This document shows, in pieces, positions 1 through 8,713 of a stretch of DNA of 39,142 bases. A program made the position numbers and the translations under genes. Source of the DNA: an uncultured Bacteroidota bacterium (GTDB taxonomy: Bacteria > Bacteroidota > Bacteroidia > Chitinophagales > Chitinophagaceae); contig CAIVEW010000093.1 in the NCBI GenBank assembly GCA_903905065.1, positions 1 to 39,142 on the forward strand, in the 5' to 3' direction. The notes under the pieces were generated by a model. The model saw nothing but the letters and a program-made list of their open reading frames with translations, was not told the DNA's origin and searched no databases. The first letter of the stretch is position 1, and each line of letters starts with the position of its first letter.

Positions 1-119
1 AGGTAGATCACAATCCGGCAATCACCGGCGATTTTCCCGTATATGCTTCATTCGGGGCCGTGTTTCATTTTGCGCCGTCATTTCTTCACGATGAAAAGAA
101 GAAGCGACATCATCTATGA
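1..119. other. Left-edge stretch without a supportable gene
   Basis: No convincing coding frame is confined to these bases. A plus-strand frame running from here into the next gene lies antisense to a well-supported minus-strand gene and has no recognisable domain, so I treat it as a shadow. The stretch may be 3' untranslated sequence of the minus-strand gene or the edge of a neighbour cut by the window. Confidence 0.4.
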
Positions 120-1865
120 TCAGGCTTTGTTCTTTTTTTTGCCGAACAACCGTGTGAAAAATCCCTTTTTAGGTTTGTCTCCCTTATTGGTTTCGGGGCC
201 GTCGGTCAAGGTTACAATCGCCTTTTCCCTAACGGCGGTCTTCTTTGCAGCGCGGAACATATGCTGCCATATGCCGCCGATGAAGCCCTTGGTTGTATCA
301 CGAGCAAATGAGGTGGTTACTTTCCTGGCCTCCTTGTTTGGCATTGGGTTGCTGGGGTATAATAAAAGTGCGCTGCCTAGAAATGCAAGCGCGCCTTTTT
401 TACCCTCTCTCATCTTCGTATCGAACTTAAAAAGCGATATTTTCAGGTCCTTGTATAGGACAGTAAAATTACCTTTACCATAAGACTGATCTCCTTCTAT
501 ATGCATATCCATCCTATTCAGATGGAAGGAAGTTACTTTGACAATGGTGAAAACCTGCGCCTGGGGAGTCACTTCGTCGCCATCCAGGTTGGTTACATAA
601 CCATCCACCGTATAACGCCCGGTGGTATCGGTTAGTGGCAGAGTGAAAGTAACATTCATATCACTTTTGTTCATGAACTTGCCCGCCAGCTTCACTATAC
701 ATTCCTTCCGCTTTGCGATCGCCCTGGGAATATTGGTGATATTGTCGAAACTTCCATGTATGCCGGAAAACTCAATTGTTCCCTCATCTCCCTTGGGTGT
801 TACTTCCGTATACTTAAAATGCCCACTATTTATGTCCATTTCATGTATGCTGGTTTTTAATCCTACCTGGAGCAATAGTTGATTGGGGTAGCTGTCTTTG
901 CGCCCTTTAGCTTTATTGTTTTCCCGGATATACCTGATACTTATAGATGGCGCCATAGCAATGGCTTTGGGTATCCGCAATACGCCGTCGTAAATAAGTT
1001 TACTCCAGTTGAAATCATATAGTTCAATGCGCTGAAAATCAAGATCATACATTTCTTTAGTTTTGCCGGTTTGCGGATCATTGTCTGCCATTTCCTTAAT
1101 TTTCACTGACTTAAGCGTTACACTGTTTGCGGTCGTTTCAAAATCAAGGAGCGGTCTTTTTATAACGTAGCGCCCGGCAGGCTTACTAAAAACAAAATGC
1201 CCGAATCGTACCTTTCCAGAACGGGCGTATAAAAACAAGCTGGTATCTATTTCGTGATCATAATTATAGACGAAATTTTGCAGTGGGACAGTTCCTCCTT
1301 TCATGGTGCAATCAAAATTTTCCTTTGCCCCCTTATAGTGATAATCGACCTCTGGATTGATAAAGTCCACGAGCATCGAAGTTATCCGGCTGATCGTAGG
1401 TTTTTTCTTTTCATCACGAGTAAAAAGGGAGTCTTCAGGATGCGGAGAGCATTTCATTGTCCAGTTTAGATTGTGTACTACAACATGCTTAAAATCAATT
1501 GATTTTTTGTCAATAATATCACCCCATGAGATGCCGGTCGCCACCAGGTAAGGAATCGATACGGTGGACAAAGTAGCGGGAACAGACCGGTGCCGGGACC
1601 TAAGTTGTGCTGCCTGTTTCTCGTCCGGCCACAGTTTTACCCTGGTAAGCGTAACGTCGTGGTGCCTTAAGCTAACGCTGATGTCCTTGAAAGAAATATG
1701 GTAAATGCTATCGGAGGAACGGATAACCATTTCCGGCAACCGGGCCATTAATATTTGCTTGTAGTGATAGGAGAACCACCATGCGGTGCCCCCTGCTATG
1801 ATGAAAAGCCCCACAACCGAGCAAAGGATAATTTTTAATGCAGTGTGTCGTTTCGACTTACTCAT
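120..1865 (-). CDS. AsmA-like membrane-anchored protein of unknown function
   Basis: The 581-residue product has a basic N-terminus, one membrane segment at about residues 11-31, then a long domain rich in beta-prone alternating segments, and a very basic Lys-rich tail (last ~20 residues). This layout, a short cytosolic start with a large periplasmic beta domain, resembles the AsmA/DUF748 type of envelope protein, which is linked to lipid transport or outer-membrane homeostasis, but I see no diagnostic motif. It starts at ATG and lies 87 bp downstream of the NlpC/P60 lipoprotein gene on the same strand, so co-transcription is plausible. The protein is surely real: long, with no competing frame of comparable quality. 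Its function is not known to me. Confidence 0.75.
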   Translation of the reverse strand: MSKSKRHTALKIILCSVVGLFIIAGGTAWWFSYHYKQILMARLPEMVIRSSDSIYHISFKDISVSLRHHDVTLTRVKLWPDEKQAAQLRSRHRSVPATLSTVSIPYLVATGISWGDIIDKKSIDFKHVVVHNLNWTMKCSPHPEDSLFTRDEKKKPTISRITSMLVDFINPEVDYHYKGAKENFDCTMKGGTVPLQNFVYNYDHEIDTSLFLYARSGKVRFGHFVFSKPAGRYVIKRPLLDFETTANSVTLKSVKIKEMADNDPQTGKTKEMYDLDFQRIELYDFNWSKLIYDGVLRIPKAIAMAPSISIRYIRENNKAKGRKDSYPNQLLLQVGLKTSIHEMDINSGHFKYTEVTPKGDEGTIEFSGIHGSFDNITNIPRAIAKRKECIVKLAGKFMNKSDMNVTFTLPLTDTTGRYTVDGYVTNLDGDEVTPQAQVFTIVKVTSFHLNRMDMHIEGDQSYGKGNFTVLYKDLKISLFKFDTKMREGKKGALAFLGSALLLYPSNPMPNKEARKVTTSFARDTTKGFIGGIWQHMFRAAKKTAVREKAIVTLTDGPETNKGDKPKKGFFTRLFGKKKNKA

Positions 1866-1952
1866 GACTTACCACAAGGTAAAATCGTGCCGCCCGTCCG
1901 GACTGTGATCTCTGGATTTATCTTGTTAACGTCTTGGACGAAATAGTAGCGG

Positions 1953-2705
1953 CTAGTTTCCCTTGGGTACCCGGCCGGCCCCGGCAAAGTATTTGTGCCA
2001 GTAATCCTCATTGAGATTGCTGATCATAACGCCGCCAGATGTCGAGGCATGGATAAAGAAGTCATTGGCAAGATATATACCAACATGCGTGATATGGCGA
2101 CTGTGTATGTGGAAAAAAACCAGGTCACCTTCTTCCGCGTCTTTTGAGTGCTTTATGCGTTTACATTTTTTGTACTGTTCCATGGCAGTGCGCAGAAGAT
2201 CGACGCCATAAACCTCGCCATATAACTTCTGGGCAAAACCGGAGCAATCTATACCCGACTTGCTGCAGCCACCCAAGTGGTAATTGGCGCCATACCATTC
2301 ATCAATAAATTCGTATAAGGTATTGTTTGTTATTTCTTTTGGCTTTATGCCGATCATATCGGCATATTTCTTCTTTATTTCTTTTTCCTGTTTAGCCGTG
2401 AAAGACTCTTTTTTAAAGATTGGCTCGATAGCGCATTTTTCCATTGGTACCGACACCTCTGATTGGTCGGTCTCTTCTTTGTGGGCTGTCGGTTCGGAGG
2501 CTTTTGTCTTAGGTTTGGGCTTTGAGGGGTCTATCGCATTTGCTGTAGCATTGCTTTTATTGTGCCCGTTAATATACACATCATCAATGAATTTTGGCTG
2601 CCGGGAGGTTTTATGCGCAACAGCCTCATGGCTGGTGTGACAACCAGATAGGACCATACTCAAAAGAAAGCATATTACCGTAAAAAAAAGTATATGTATT
2701 CGCAT
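1953..2705 (-). CDS. NlpC/P60-family lipoprotein, cell-wall endopeptidase
   Basis: This is a predicted lipoprotein hydrolase that would cleave peptide cross-links or stem peptides of peptidoglycan in the periplasm. A lipobox, LSGC, places the lipidated Cys at residue 22. Residues ~25-110 are a charged, low-complexity linker rich in Lys, Pro and Glu. The C-terminal ~130 residues are an NlpC/P60 domain: catalytic Cys154 in the DCSGF motif, His207 in HVGIYL and His219 in FIHAS form the expected Cys-His-His triad. Length (250 aa) is normal for a single-domain member with a linker. It starts at ATG, and a 7-bp hairpin lies about 43 nt upstream. The family call is firm; the exact bond cut is not known. 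Confidence 0.9.
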   Translation of the reverse strand: MRIHILFFTVICFLLSMVLSGCHTSHEAVAHKTSRQPKFIDDVYINGHNKSNATANAIDPSKPKPKTKASEPTAHKEETDQSEVSVPMEKCAIEPIFKKESFTAKQEKEIKKKYADMIGIKPKEITNNTLYEFIDEWYGANYHLGGCSKSGIDCSGFAQKLYGEVYGVDLLRTAMEQYKKCKRIKHSKDAEEGDLVFFHIHSRHITHVGIYLANDFFIHASTSGGVMISNLNEDYWHKYFAGAGRVPKGN

Positions 2706-2747
2706 TGAGCATATTTAATGGCCTGCGAAGATAGCCTTTATCTCTTT

Positions 2748-2766
2748 AAGGGGCAAACGGCCCCTT
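2748..2766. repeat. 7-bp inverted repeat upstream of the NlpC/P60 gene
   Basis: AAGGGGC (2748-2754) and GCCCCTT (2760-2766) are perfect complements around a 5-nt loop. Neither side has a T-run, so it is a poor terminator on either strand. It would lie in the 5' leader of the minus-strand lipoprotein gene if transcription starts further upstream. Role unknown. Confidence 0.45.
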
Positions 2767-2893
2767 CACCCGATAAAATACATAACTAATTTAATAGTTA
2801 ATGTAAAACTCATAAAATACTGGTAATCAAATTTAAATTAGTTGTTAAATAAAATGTTAAAGCTAGATAACTAGGTTAGGAGCACACAGCAAC

Positions 2894-2926
2894 AAAAAAG
2901 ACCGGCAGCTAAAGTATTGCCGATCT
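2894..2926 (-). terminator. Rho-independent terminator of the Tet(X)-like gene
   Basis: Read on the minus strand, AGATCGGCA pairs with TGCCGGTCT (nine pairs including one U-G wobble) around a 10-nt loop and is followed at once by a T-run. It lies about 90 nt after the monooxygenase stop codon. The rest of the 312-bp gap 2706-3017 holds only AT-rich sequence and the hairpin at 2748-2766; I see no gene there. Confidence 0.75.
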
Positions 2927-3017
2927 CTTGATATGAACCTGGCGCATGCTGATACGCGTCATTCGATTGGGCCCGCAGTTCCTTCCTGGTGTTCAGCCAT
3001 CCTTATTACTTTTAAAC

Positions 3018-4193
3018 TTATGCACTTCCCTGATGTTTTTTTGCCTGGCTAAAGAAATCGACCATTATGGAGAGTGCCTCGGGGCTGTGCATCCACCGGG
3101 TATTTTCAAGGGTTTCTTTGCCTACTTCCGCAAAACGTTCGTGCATCTGCTTTTCATATGCCGCCAGGGCTGTCGGAATATCTTTAAATGCACCATTGAG
3201 CAGGCATTGGCTTAATTCCAGTGCGTCCAGCATGGCCATGTTTACTCCTTCCCCCGCATAGGGTGGCATTACGTGTGCGGCATCGCCTACGAGGGTAAGG
3301 TTTGGCAATGTTGGCCAGCTTTTATCCAGGGGCATGCAGTATTGAGGGCGGGGTATGAACGGCCCACTTGCATTTTCAAACAATTCCAGCCAGGTATCAC
3401 CCCAGCCCGCAAATTCTGTTTTGAACCAGGCAGTCACCTCTTCCTTGTCTGAAAAGTTGAGCCCCGACTCCCGCGGCCAGTTCTCAGGCAGGCTAGACCC
3501 GGTATAGAACACCAGGCTACCATCTCCTTTGGAACTTACGACCAGCGTTTTGGAATCGCCCAATGCAAATATTTTTCCGCCATTGAGTAATTCGTGCGTC
3601 TTCGGAATAATGTTTGCCGAATCATAGACCGTACCCTCCAACACCATATTGCCCGAATACACAGGTCTCAGATCCGTAATGTAAGGACGGACCTTTGAGT
3701 TTGCACCGTCAGCACCAATCACCAGGTCGGCATGAACTGCAGTACCATTCTTAAACATCAGCCTGATGCGGTTGCCCTCATGGGCAAGGGAGCTGAATTG
3801 CTGGTCCCACACAACAGTGCCGGGCGCAAGTGACTCGAGTAAAATGGTATTCAAGGGCCCGCGGTCTATTTCCGGGCGGTTGAATCCATCGTCGCCGTTT
3901 ATGTTTTCGTCAAATTGTATCTTGGCGGCCTTGTCAAGTATGCGCATATATCCCGCCTCCGGCCGGTAGTTGGCTTTGAAGGCATCCATCAGCCCAGCCG
4001 CCTGCAATGCAGCCAGGCCAGATTCATGGTGCAGGTCCAGAGTAGCGCCTTGTGACCGTGCATCCTTGTGCTCATCCCGTTCATACACGGTTACATCTGC
4101 GCCGTTCATTTGCAGGAGTTTTGCAAGGGTTAGGCCGCCGGGGCCACCGCCGATGATGGCTATTTTTTTATTAGCAGTGAGTTGAGGTGTCAT
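3018..4193 (-). CDS. Tet(X)-like FAD-dependent monooxygenase
   Basis: This is a class A flavoprotein monooxygenase that would use NAD(P)H and oxygen to hydroxylate an aromatic or polyketide-like substrate in the cytosol. Visible motifs are the GGGPGG dinucleotide-binding loop at residues 15-20, an acidic end of the second strand (VYERDE), the DG motif in the middle (IGADGANSKVR) and the GD motif near the C-terminus (LVGDAAHVMPP). From memory, the order, spacing and wording match the Tet(X) family closely (AKLLQ-NG, TLDLH, PEI-R, VR-Y/F-TD), and the 391-residue length also fits. It stands alone, divergent from the next gene, with its own terminator. Tetracycline degradation is possible but unproven; many environmental relatives act on other compounds. 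Confidence 0.85.
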   Translation of the reverse strand: MTPQLTANKKIAIIGGGPGGLTLAKLLQMNGADVTVYERDEHKDARSQGATLDLHHESGLAALQAAGLMDAFKANYRPEAGYMRILDKAAKIQFDENINGDDGFNRPEIDRGPLNTILLESLAPGTVVWDQQFSSLAHEGNRIRLMFKNGTAVHADLVIGADGANSKVRPYITDLRPVYSGNMVLEGTVYDSANIIPKTHELLNGGKIFALGDSKTLVVSSKGDGSLVFYTGSSLPENWPRESGLNFSDKEEVTAWFKTEFAGWGDTWLELFENASGPFIPRPQYCMPLDKSWPTLPNLTLVGDAAHVMPPYAGEGVNMAMLDALELSQCLLNGAFKDIPTALAAYEKQMHERFAEVGKETLENTRWMHSPEALSIMVDFFSQAKKHQGSA

Positions 4194-4386
4194 AATGAGG
4201 ATCTAATTTTTCGATAAAGGTCAGCAATCCGCTTTTTATGAGATAATTGTAATCGGTAAACTGTGGTTACCAGGCGGTGAGTGGCTATGAATTATCCAGA
4301 CAACTACCGGGATTAATTTTCTTTTATCTGGGTTATCGTGGTCCGGTATATGCAATAATATTCAGACACGGACGTTTTTTGAATAT

Positions 4387-5082
4387 ATGAAGTCGTTTCT
4401 TTTAGCGTTATTGATGCTGCCTCCATTTACAACATTGTTCGCCCAGGATGCAGTCGGCGAAAAACAATTACAGGGCGAAAGAAGAAATGAGGCAGGTGTG
4501 CTTGTAGAATTTTCTGCTGCTAGCATCGGGCAGAACTTTTTAACGGGTTTGCAGTATAAGCATTTTGGCAAAAAGAACATTGGATACAAAATATTTGCAG
4601 GGGTGGGAGGGGTAAGCACATCGGGTAATTCGGTTGATTATCTTCCTATTCGGTCGCCTGATACGAGCGTGCGTAAGTACACCAACCTGAATGTAACGAT
4701 GCCCATAATAGGCGTTGGCATAGAGGGTCAGCATCCTTTATACAGGTATGTGTATATGTTTGCCGCTATAGATGTGAGGGTAGGGTATGGCAGCAGTAAA
4801 ATAGACTCTACTATAGAGGTAACGATGCCCGACAATATGATCCCTCGTCCATACTACGGCAATATGACCATTATTACGGACAAGAGCGGCCCTATTGCTC
4901 ATATGCTGTATGCGGGTATAGCAACTTATCCGGGCATTAAAGTACAATTAAAAAGAATAGCCGCCGGCCTGGATTTTCCATTCCTTGTATTCTTCACTGA
5001 TTTACTGAAAACGAACAAGGCTGATTATGAAAACTCCGATTTCAGTTTCAGTATAGGTTTATTTGCAAGTTATCTCTTTTGA
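4387..5082 (+). CDS. Exported protein of unknown function, possibly a small beta-barrel
   Basis: The 231-residue product begins with a clear signal peptide (hydrophobic residues 3-18, cleavage likely after FAQ). The mature part alternates short polar turns with beta-prone segments, contains many Gly and aromatic residues, and ends in a hydrophobic aromatic stretch with a terminal Phe, as outer-membrane barrels often do. I recognise no family. It stands alone on the plus strand and converges on the murF-alr gene with a 43-bp gap. An outer-membrane protein is the best guess. Confidence 0.7.
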   Translation: MKSFLLALLMLPPFTTLFAQDAVGEKQLQGERRNEAGVLVEFSAASIGQNFLTGLQYKHFGKKNIGYKIFAGVGGVSTSGNSVDYLPIRSPDTSVRKYTNLNVTMPIIGVGIEGQHPLYRYVYMFAAIDVRVGYGSSKIDSTIEVTMPDNMIPRPYYGNMTIITDKSGPIAHMLYAGIATYPGIKVQLKRIAAGLDFPFLVFFTDLLKTNKADYENSDFSFSIGLFASYLF

Positions 5083-5125
5083 GGTTTTCGGCTTCTACCG
5101 GACCATTTGTTACTCTTTACGCCAT

Positions 5126-7633
5126 TTACTCCTCATTCACGTACACCCTTTTCACCCGTTGCGAAATGCTGGTCATGATCTCGTAGGATATGGTACCAGC
5201 CCATTGGGCCAATTCAATTACGGTCAGCCCCTTGCCGAATATAACCACATCGTCACCCTCCTTTGCCTCCGGTATATCGGTAATGTCCACCATGCACATA
5301 TCCATACAGATCGATCCGATCGTTTTTGCCGGTTTGCTATGTATCAGCACATAGGCGTGTCCGTTTCCTAAAGCCCTTGGATAGCCATCTGCATAGCCAA
5401 TGCAAATAGTAGCTATGCGCATGTCATGTGGCGCGATAGTATGGTGCCCGTAACCTATATTGTCACCTGCAGGTACATTCCGTACCTGGGCTATGCTGGT
5501 TTTTAAAGTGCTGGTTTGCCTGAGTTTATTTTGCAGCACATGGCTGGCGTCCACGCCATATAGCCCTAGCCCCAGTCTTACCATATCATGCTGAAGGTCT
5601 GGATGCCGCACAATACCTGCCGAATTGCAGAGGTGGCGCATGGGCTTGTTCGGTAACTTGCTCATCAGCGCACTACTCATTCGCTCAAAAAGCTGCCCCT
5701 GTCGGCGGGTAAATGCATCTTCTTTGGGATCGTCGCTGGCTGCAAGATGGCTGAAAATACTCATCACTTCTATTGCGGGATTTTCCGCTATTTTGTTGCC
5801 AAGCTCTTCGATGTCTTCCGGGTCAAAGCCCAGTCGGTGCATGCCCGTATCCAGTTTTATGTGAACCGGATACTTGCTTACTGCCAGGGTTTGGGCGATA
5901 CTTAGAAATGCAGATAGCGACTGAAAATTGAACAATTCCGGCTCCAGCTTCCACACGATCATCCGGTCAAACGAAGTAGCATCCGGGCTCATCACCATTA
6001 TAGGCATTTTTATGCCGGCTTTTCTCAGCCCGATACCTTCGTCCGTATACGCCACTGTCAGGTAGTCCACACCTGCGTATTGCAGCAGGTTGGCGATCTC
6101 ATAGCTGCCGCTGCCGTAAGCGAACGCCTTCACCATGGCCATGGTTTTCACACCTGGCCTTAGTTCTGCCCTGAAAACATTTAGATTATGTGTAAGCGCC
6201 GACAAGTCTATAGACATTACCGTCTGGTGCACTTGCTGTTCCAGCAACAGGCCGATTTTCTCAAATGCAAATACACGTGCGCCTTTCAGCAATATTGCTT
6301 CCTTGTCAAACGTGATGAGGTGAAAATTTTTCAGCAAGTCGTCCGTGGTCTTGAAAAATATGCTGCGCACCCTTTTGTATTTTCTGAAGGAAGCTTTGTG
6401 CTTATATAGCGCGGGCCCTATGCCTATGAATCGTTGTATATTTCGACGGCTAATAAGTGCAGCCACTTCATCGTAAAGGTCTATATCACGACGGCCTATC
6501 TGCAATATATCCGACATGATCACTGTATGATGACTGTGCTGCTTTTGCTGATCGAGGTAATTGAGCGCCAGTTGCAGCGATGTAAGATCAGAATTGTATG
6601 AATCGTTGATCACGGTACAATCGTTGATTCCGTGTTTTAGCTCCAGGCGCATGGATACCTGTTGCAATTGGGTCATTTGCGTGCGTATATCTTCCTGGCT
6701 CACATTCAGCAGTAGCATTATACACCAGCAGTGTATGGCATTCTCTATAGATGCATCGTCGGAAAAAGGAATGGTTATGCTGGCCTCTTTTGCTTTGTAT
6801 ATACCGGTAATAGTGCTCCTGGTACCTGATTTACCGATATTAGTGATCCTTAAGTCTGCATCTTGCTTTTGTGACCAGGTAAATAACTGAAGTGGTTCTT
6901 CTGATCTTCCGCCTTTCACCTGGTGCATATATTGCACCAGGCATTGGTTCAACTCCATATGATCGTGGCAATACACAAGTTGTTTCGCGTGACGGAACAA
7001 TATGAGCTTCTCATTTATTTTTTGCCGCTGGTTCATGAACCCTTCGCTATGGGCTTCGCCAATGTTGGTAAACAATCCAATGGTGGGATTGATAATGCGC
7101 TCCAGGTTTTCCATCTCACCCGGCTGCGAAATGCCCGCTTCAAAAATGGCAAGCTGTTGGCTTTCATTCATCAGCCATACCGACAGCGGCACACCGACCT
7201 GGGAATTATAGCTCTTGGGGCTGCGCACCGTATTATAAATGCCGCCAAGCAGCTGGTACAACCATTCCTTTACTACAGTTTTTCCGTTGCTGCCCGTAAT
7301 GCCTATCACGGGGATATCAAACTGTTTACGGTGTGCAGCGGCTATCTTTTGCAGTGCGGCAAGTGTGTCTTTTACCTGTATTACGTTGGAGCCAACTATG
7401 CTGGTTTCTTCCACAGGCTGCGACACCAGGAAGTTCCGTACACCTTTTTGCCAGGCGTCGGCAATAAAAGTGTGGCCATCCCGCAACGGCGTTTTCAAGG
7501 CTATGAATAAGGCATCGGCGGGCTGCGCTATACTACGGCTGTCTATTGCCAGTTCGCCTATCGTCACATCTGGTTGCTCTTTTGCAAGCCACGTGCCACT
7601 GCACCACTTCCTTAGCTGTTCAATATTATTCAT
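5126..7633 (-). CDS. Bifunctional MurF ligase / alanine racemase
   Basis: This fusion joins two steps that feed the same substrate into peptidoglycan. The N-terminal half (to about residue 455) is UDP-MurNAc-tripeptide:D-Ala-D-Ala ligase, with a Mur-ligase P-loop GITGSNGKT ending near residue 119. The C-terminal half is alanine racemase: the PLP lysine is Lys502 in the MVKAFAYGSG motif, and the C-terminal NIGYGH and GYADGYPR segments are typical. The fusion is known in Bacteroidota. The longest frame opens at a TTG at 7645, but ATG at 7633 (MNNIEQL) is the better start. A TATATTTG box at 7650-7643 matches the Bacteroidota -7 motif but would leave an almost leaderless transcript, and I find no -33 TTG for it. 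Confidence 0.95.
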   Translation of the reverse strand: MNNIEQLRKWCSGTWLAKEQPDVTIGELAIDSRSIAQPADALFIALKTPLRDGHTFIADAWQKGVRNFLVSQPVEETSIVGSNVIQVKDTLAALQKIAAAHRKQFDIPVIGITGSNGKTVVKEWLYQLLGGIYNTVRSPKSYNSQVGVPLSVWLMNESQQLAIFEAGISQPGEMENLERIINPTIGLFTNIGEAHSEGFMNQRQKINEKLILFRHAKQLVYCHDHMELNQCLVQYMHQVKGGRSEEPLQLFTWSQKQDADLRITNIGKSGTRSTITGIYKAKEASITIPFSDDASIENAIHCWCIMLLLNVSQEDIRTQMTQLQQVSMRLELKHGINDCTVINDSYNSDLTSLQLALNYLDQQKQHSHHTVIMSDILQIGRRDIDLYDEVAALISRRNIQRFIGIGPALYKHKASFRKYKRVRSIFFKTTDDLLKNFHLITFDKEAILLKGARVFAFEKIGLLLEQQVHQTVMSIDLSALTHNLNVFRAELRPGVKTMAMVKAFAYGSGSYEIANLLQYAGVDYLTVAYTDEGIGLRKAGIKMPIMVMSPDATSFDRMIVWKLEPELFNFQSLSAFLSIAQTLAVSKYPVHIKLDTGMHRLGFDPEDIEELGNKIAENPAIEVMSIFSHLAASDDPKEDAFTRRQGQLFERMSSALMSKLPNKPMRHLCNSAGIVRHPDLQHDMVRLGLGLYGVDASHVLQNKLRQTSTLKTSIAQVRNVPAGDNIGYGHHTIAPHDMRIATICIGYADGYPRALGNGHAYVLIHSKPAKTIGSICMDMCMVDITDIPEAKEGDDVVIFGKGLTVIELAQWAGTISYEIMTSISQRVKRVYVNEE

Positions 7634-7725
7634 AGCGGAAAGCAAATATAGAGAAAGAAATAATGGAGTAATGGAATGGTGCGCAAGAAAAATGGATTAG
7701 GAAAACCGACTACACTCTTTAATAG

Positions 7726-8550
7726 CTATTTCTTCAGCGGTTGTTTCAATGGCGCGTTCCAGCCTACATAAATGGAGTTATATTTCTTCAGTTCGGCCTT
7801 TATCGCTCCTGTCATATCATTAATAGCATCCATGCTCACACGGGCATGTTTTGTAAGCACGAGCTCAAAGGGGACATTAGCACTCTGTGAGACCTGAGTA
7901 GTATCTGTTCGATATCCTTTCTGGTTCGCAAAGCCAATGAAGGACCGGCGGCCGGTGTCTGTCTTAAAATAAAGCTCAAAGTTTATATCCCTTGACGCTG
8001 TAAGGCTGTCTCCCTGTTGCAACATTTTAGCGATGGTCTTATCATTTTCCATCCAGTTCAGCGTCTCTTCATTGGGATACAAAAATGCGCGATACGCACT
8101 CCATTCCCGGTCGGCCTTCATGTTTATCGCATATTCGTAGTTGGTGTAGTTCCGGTTATACATCCGCATAATGGCATACCGCACGCCCATGGTATCTTTT
8201 ACATAATAGTAGTTTAACCGTTCGCAGTTATAGGTGAAAGTGCCGACGAGCACTTTTGCCGTCACGCCGGTAATAAAGTTGGTAGTGGCGTCCAGTATCT
8301 CTTCCATTCGGTCTATTTCTTCGCTGTTCGGTAATTTTTGTTTGTTGCAGTCCTGCGCTTTTGGGCCGGTCACTACAAGGAAAGGATATCTGCTGTCGGG
8401 TGCCATATCTTTATATCCCATGTCCACCAGCACAGAGCCAGGCTTATCGCCAAATTTTGCCATATAGGTATCCCAGCGCTCTGTCTGTGCACCGGCTTTG
8501 AACACCAGGAAAGTGCCAATAAGGACTTGTGTAAAATGGAAATATTTCAC
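7726..8550 (-). CDS. Exported DUF695-like protein with RraB-like C-terminus
   Basis: The function is unknown. Residues ~23-140 resemble DUF695: a W-x-T/F-Y start, a DKPGSVLVDMG segment and a YYVKD segment. The C-terminal half (FELYFKTDTGRRSF onward) resembles the RraB-like domain that often follows DUF695. The frame opens at TTG 8577 and has no ATG before the domain, but a GTG at 8550 gives a textbook signal peptide (KYF, hydrophobic run, AGAQ cleavage). I therefore chose GTG 8550, about 275 residues. DUF695 proteins I know of are mostly cytosolic, so the signal peptide is unusual. The family call is moderate. Confidence 0.75.
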   Translation of the reverse strand: MKYFHFTQVLIGTFLVFKAGAQTERWDTYMAKFGDKPGSVLVDMGYKDMAPDSRYPFLVVTGPKAQDCNKQKLPNSEEIDRMEEILDATTNFITGVTAKVLVGTFTYNCERLNYYYVKDTMGVRYAIMRMYNRNYTNYEYAINMKADREWSAYRAFLYPNEETLNWMENDKTIAKMLQQGDSLTASRDINFELYFKTDTGRRSFIGFANQKGYRTDTTQVSQSANVPFELVLTKHARVSMDAINDMTGAIKAELKKYNSIYVGWNAPLKQPLKK

Positions 8551-8652
8551 GGGGTAAAGTAAATGATTCTGCCTCAACTATCCAGCCACTTTAGGAAATC
8601 TTTGGGGAAATTTCACGGAGAATGGGTATGGGGCATTATTGTAACACCTCTC

Positions 8653-8689
8653 AAAAACAAGCAGCAACGCCATCCATGACGTCGCTGCT
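8653..8689 (-). terminator. Rho-independent terminator of the giant Ig-repeat gene
   Basis: On the minus strand, AGCAGCGACG pairs with CGTTGCTGCT (ten pairs, one G-U) around a 10-nt loop, followed by TTGTTTTTG. It lies about 25 nt after the stop codon of the repeat-protein gene and before the DUF695-like gene, so those two genes are probably separate transcripts. Confidence 0.8.
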
Positions 8690-8713
8690 CAATCACAATT
8701 TTGCCTACTGCAA

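Noticed and set aside
43..483. 146-codon plus-strand frame at the left edge
   Set aside because: Mostly antisense to the AsmA-like gene; low-complexity Phe/Pro/Leu composition and no domain.
6923..7510. 195-codon plus-strand frame
   Set aside because: Entirely antisense to the well-supported MurF half of the fusion gene; composition is unlike a folded protein.
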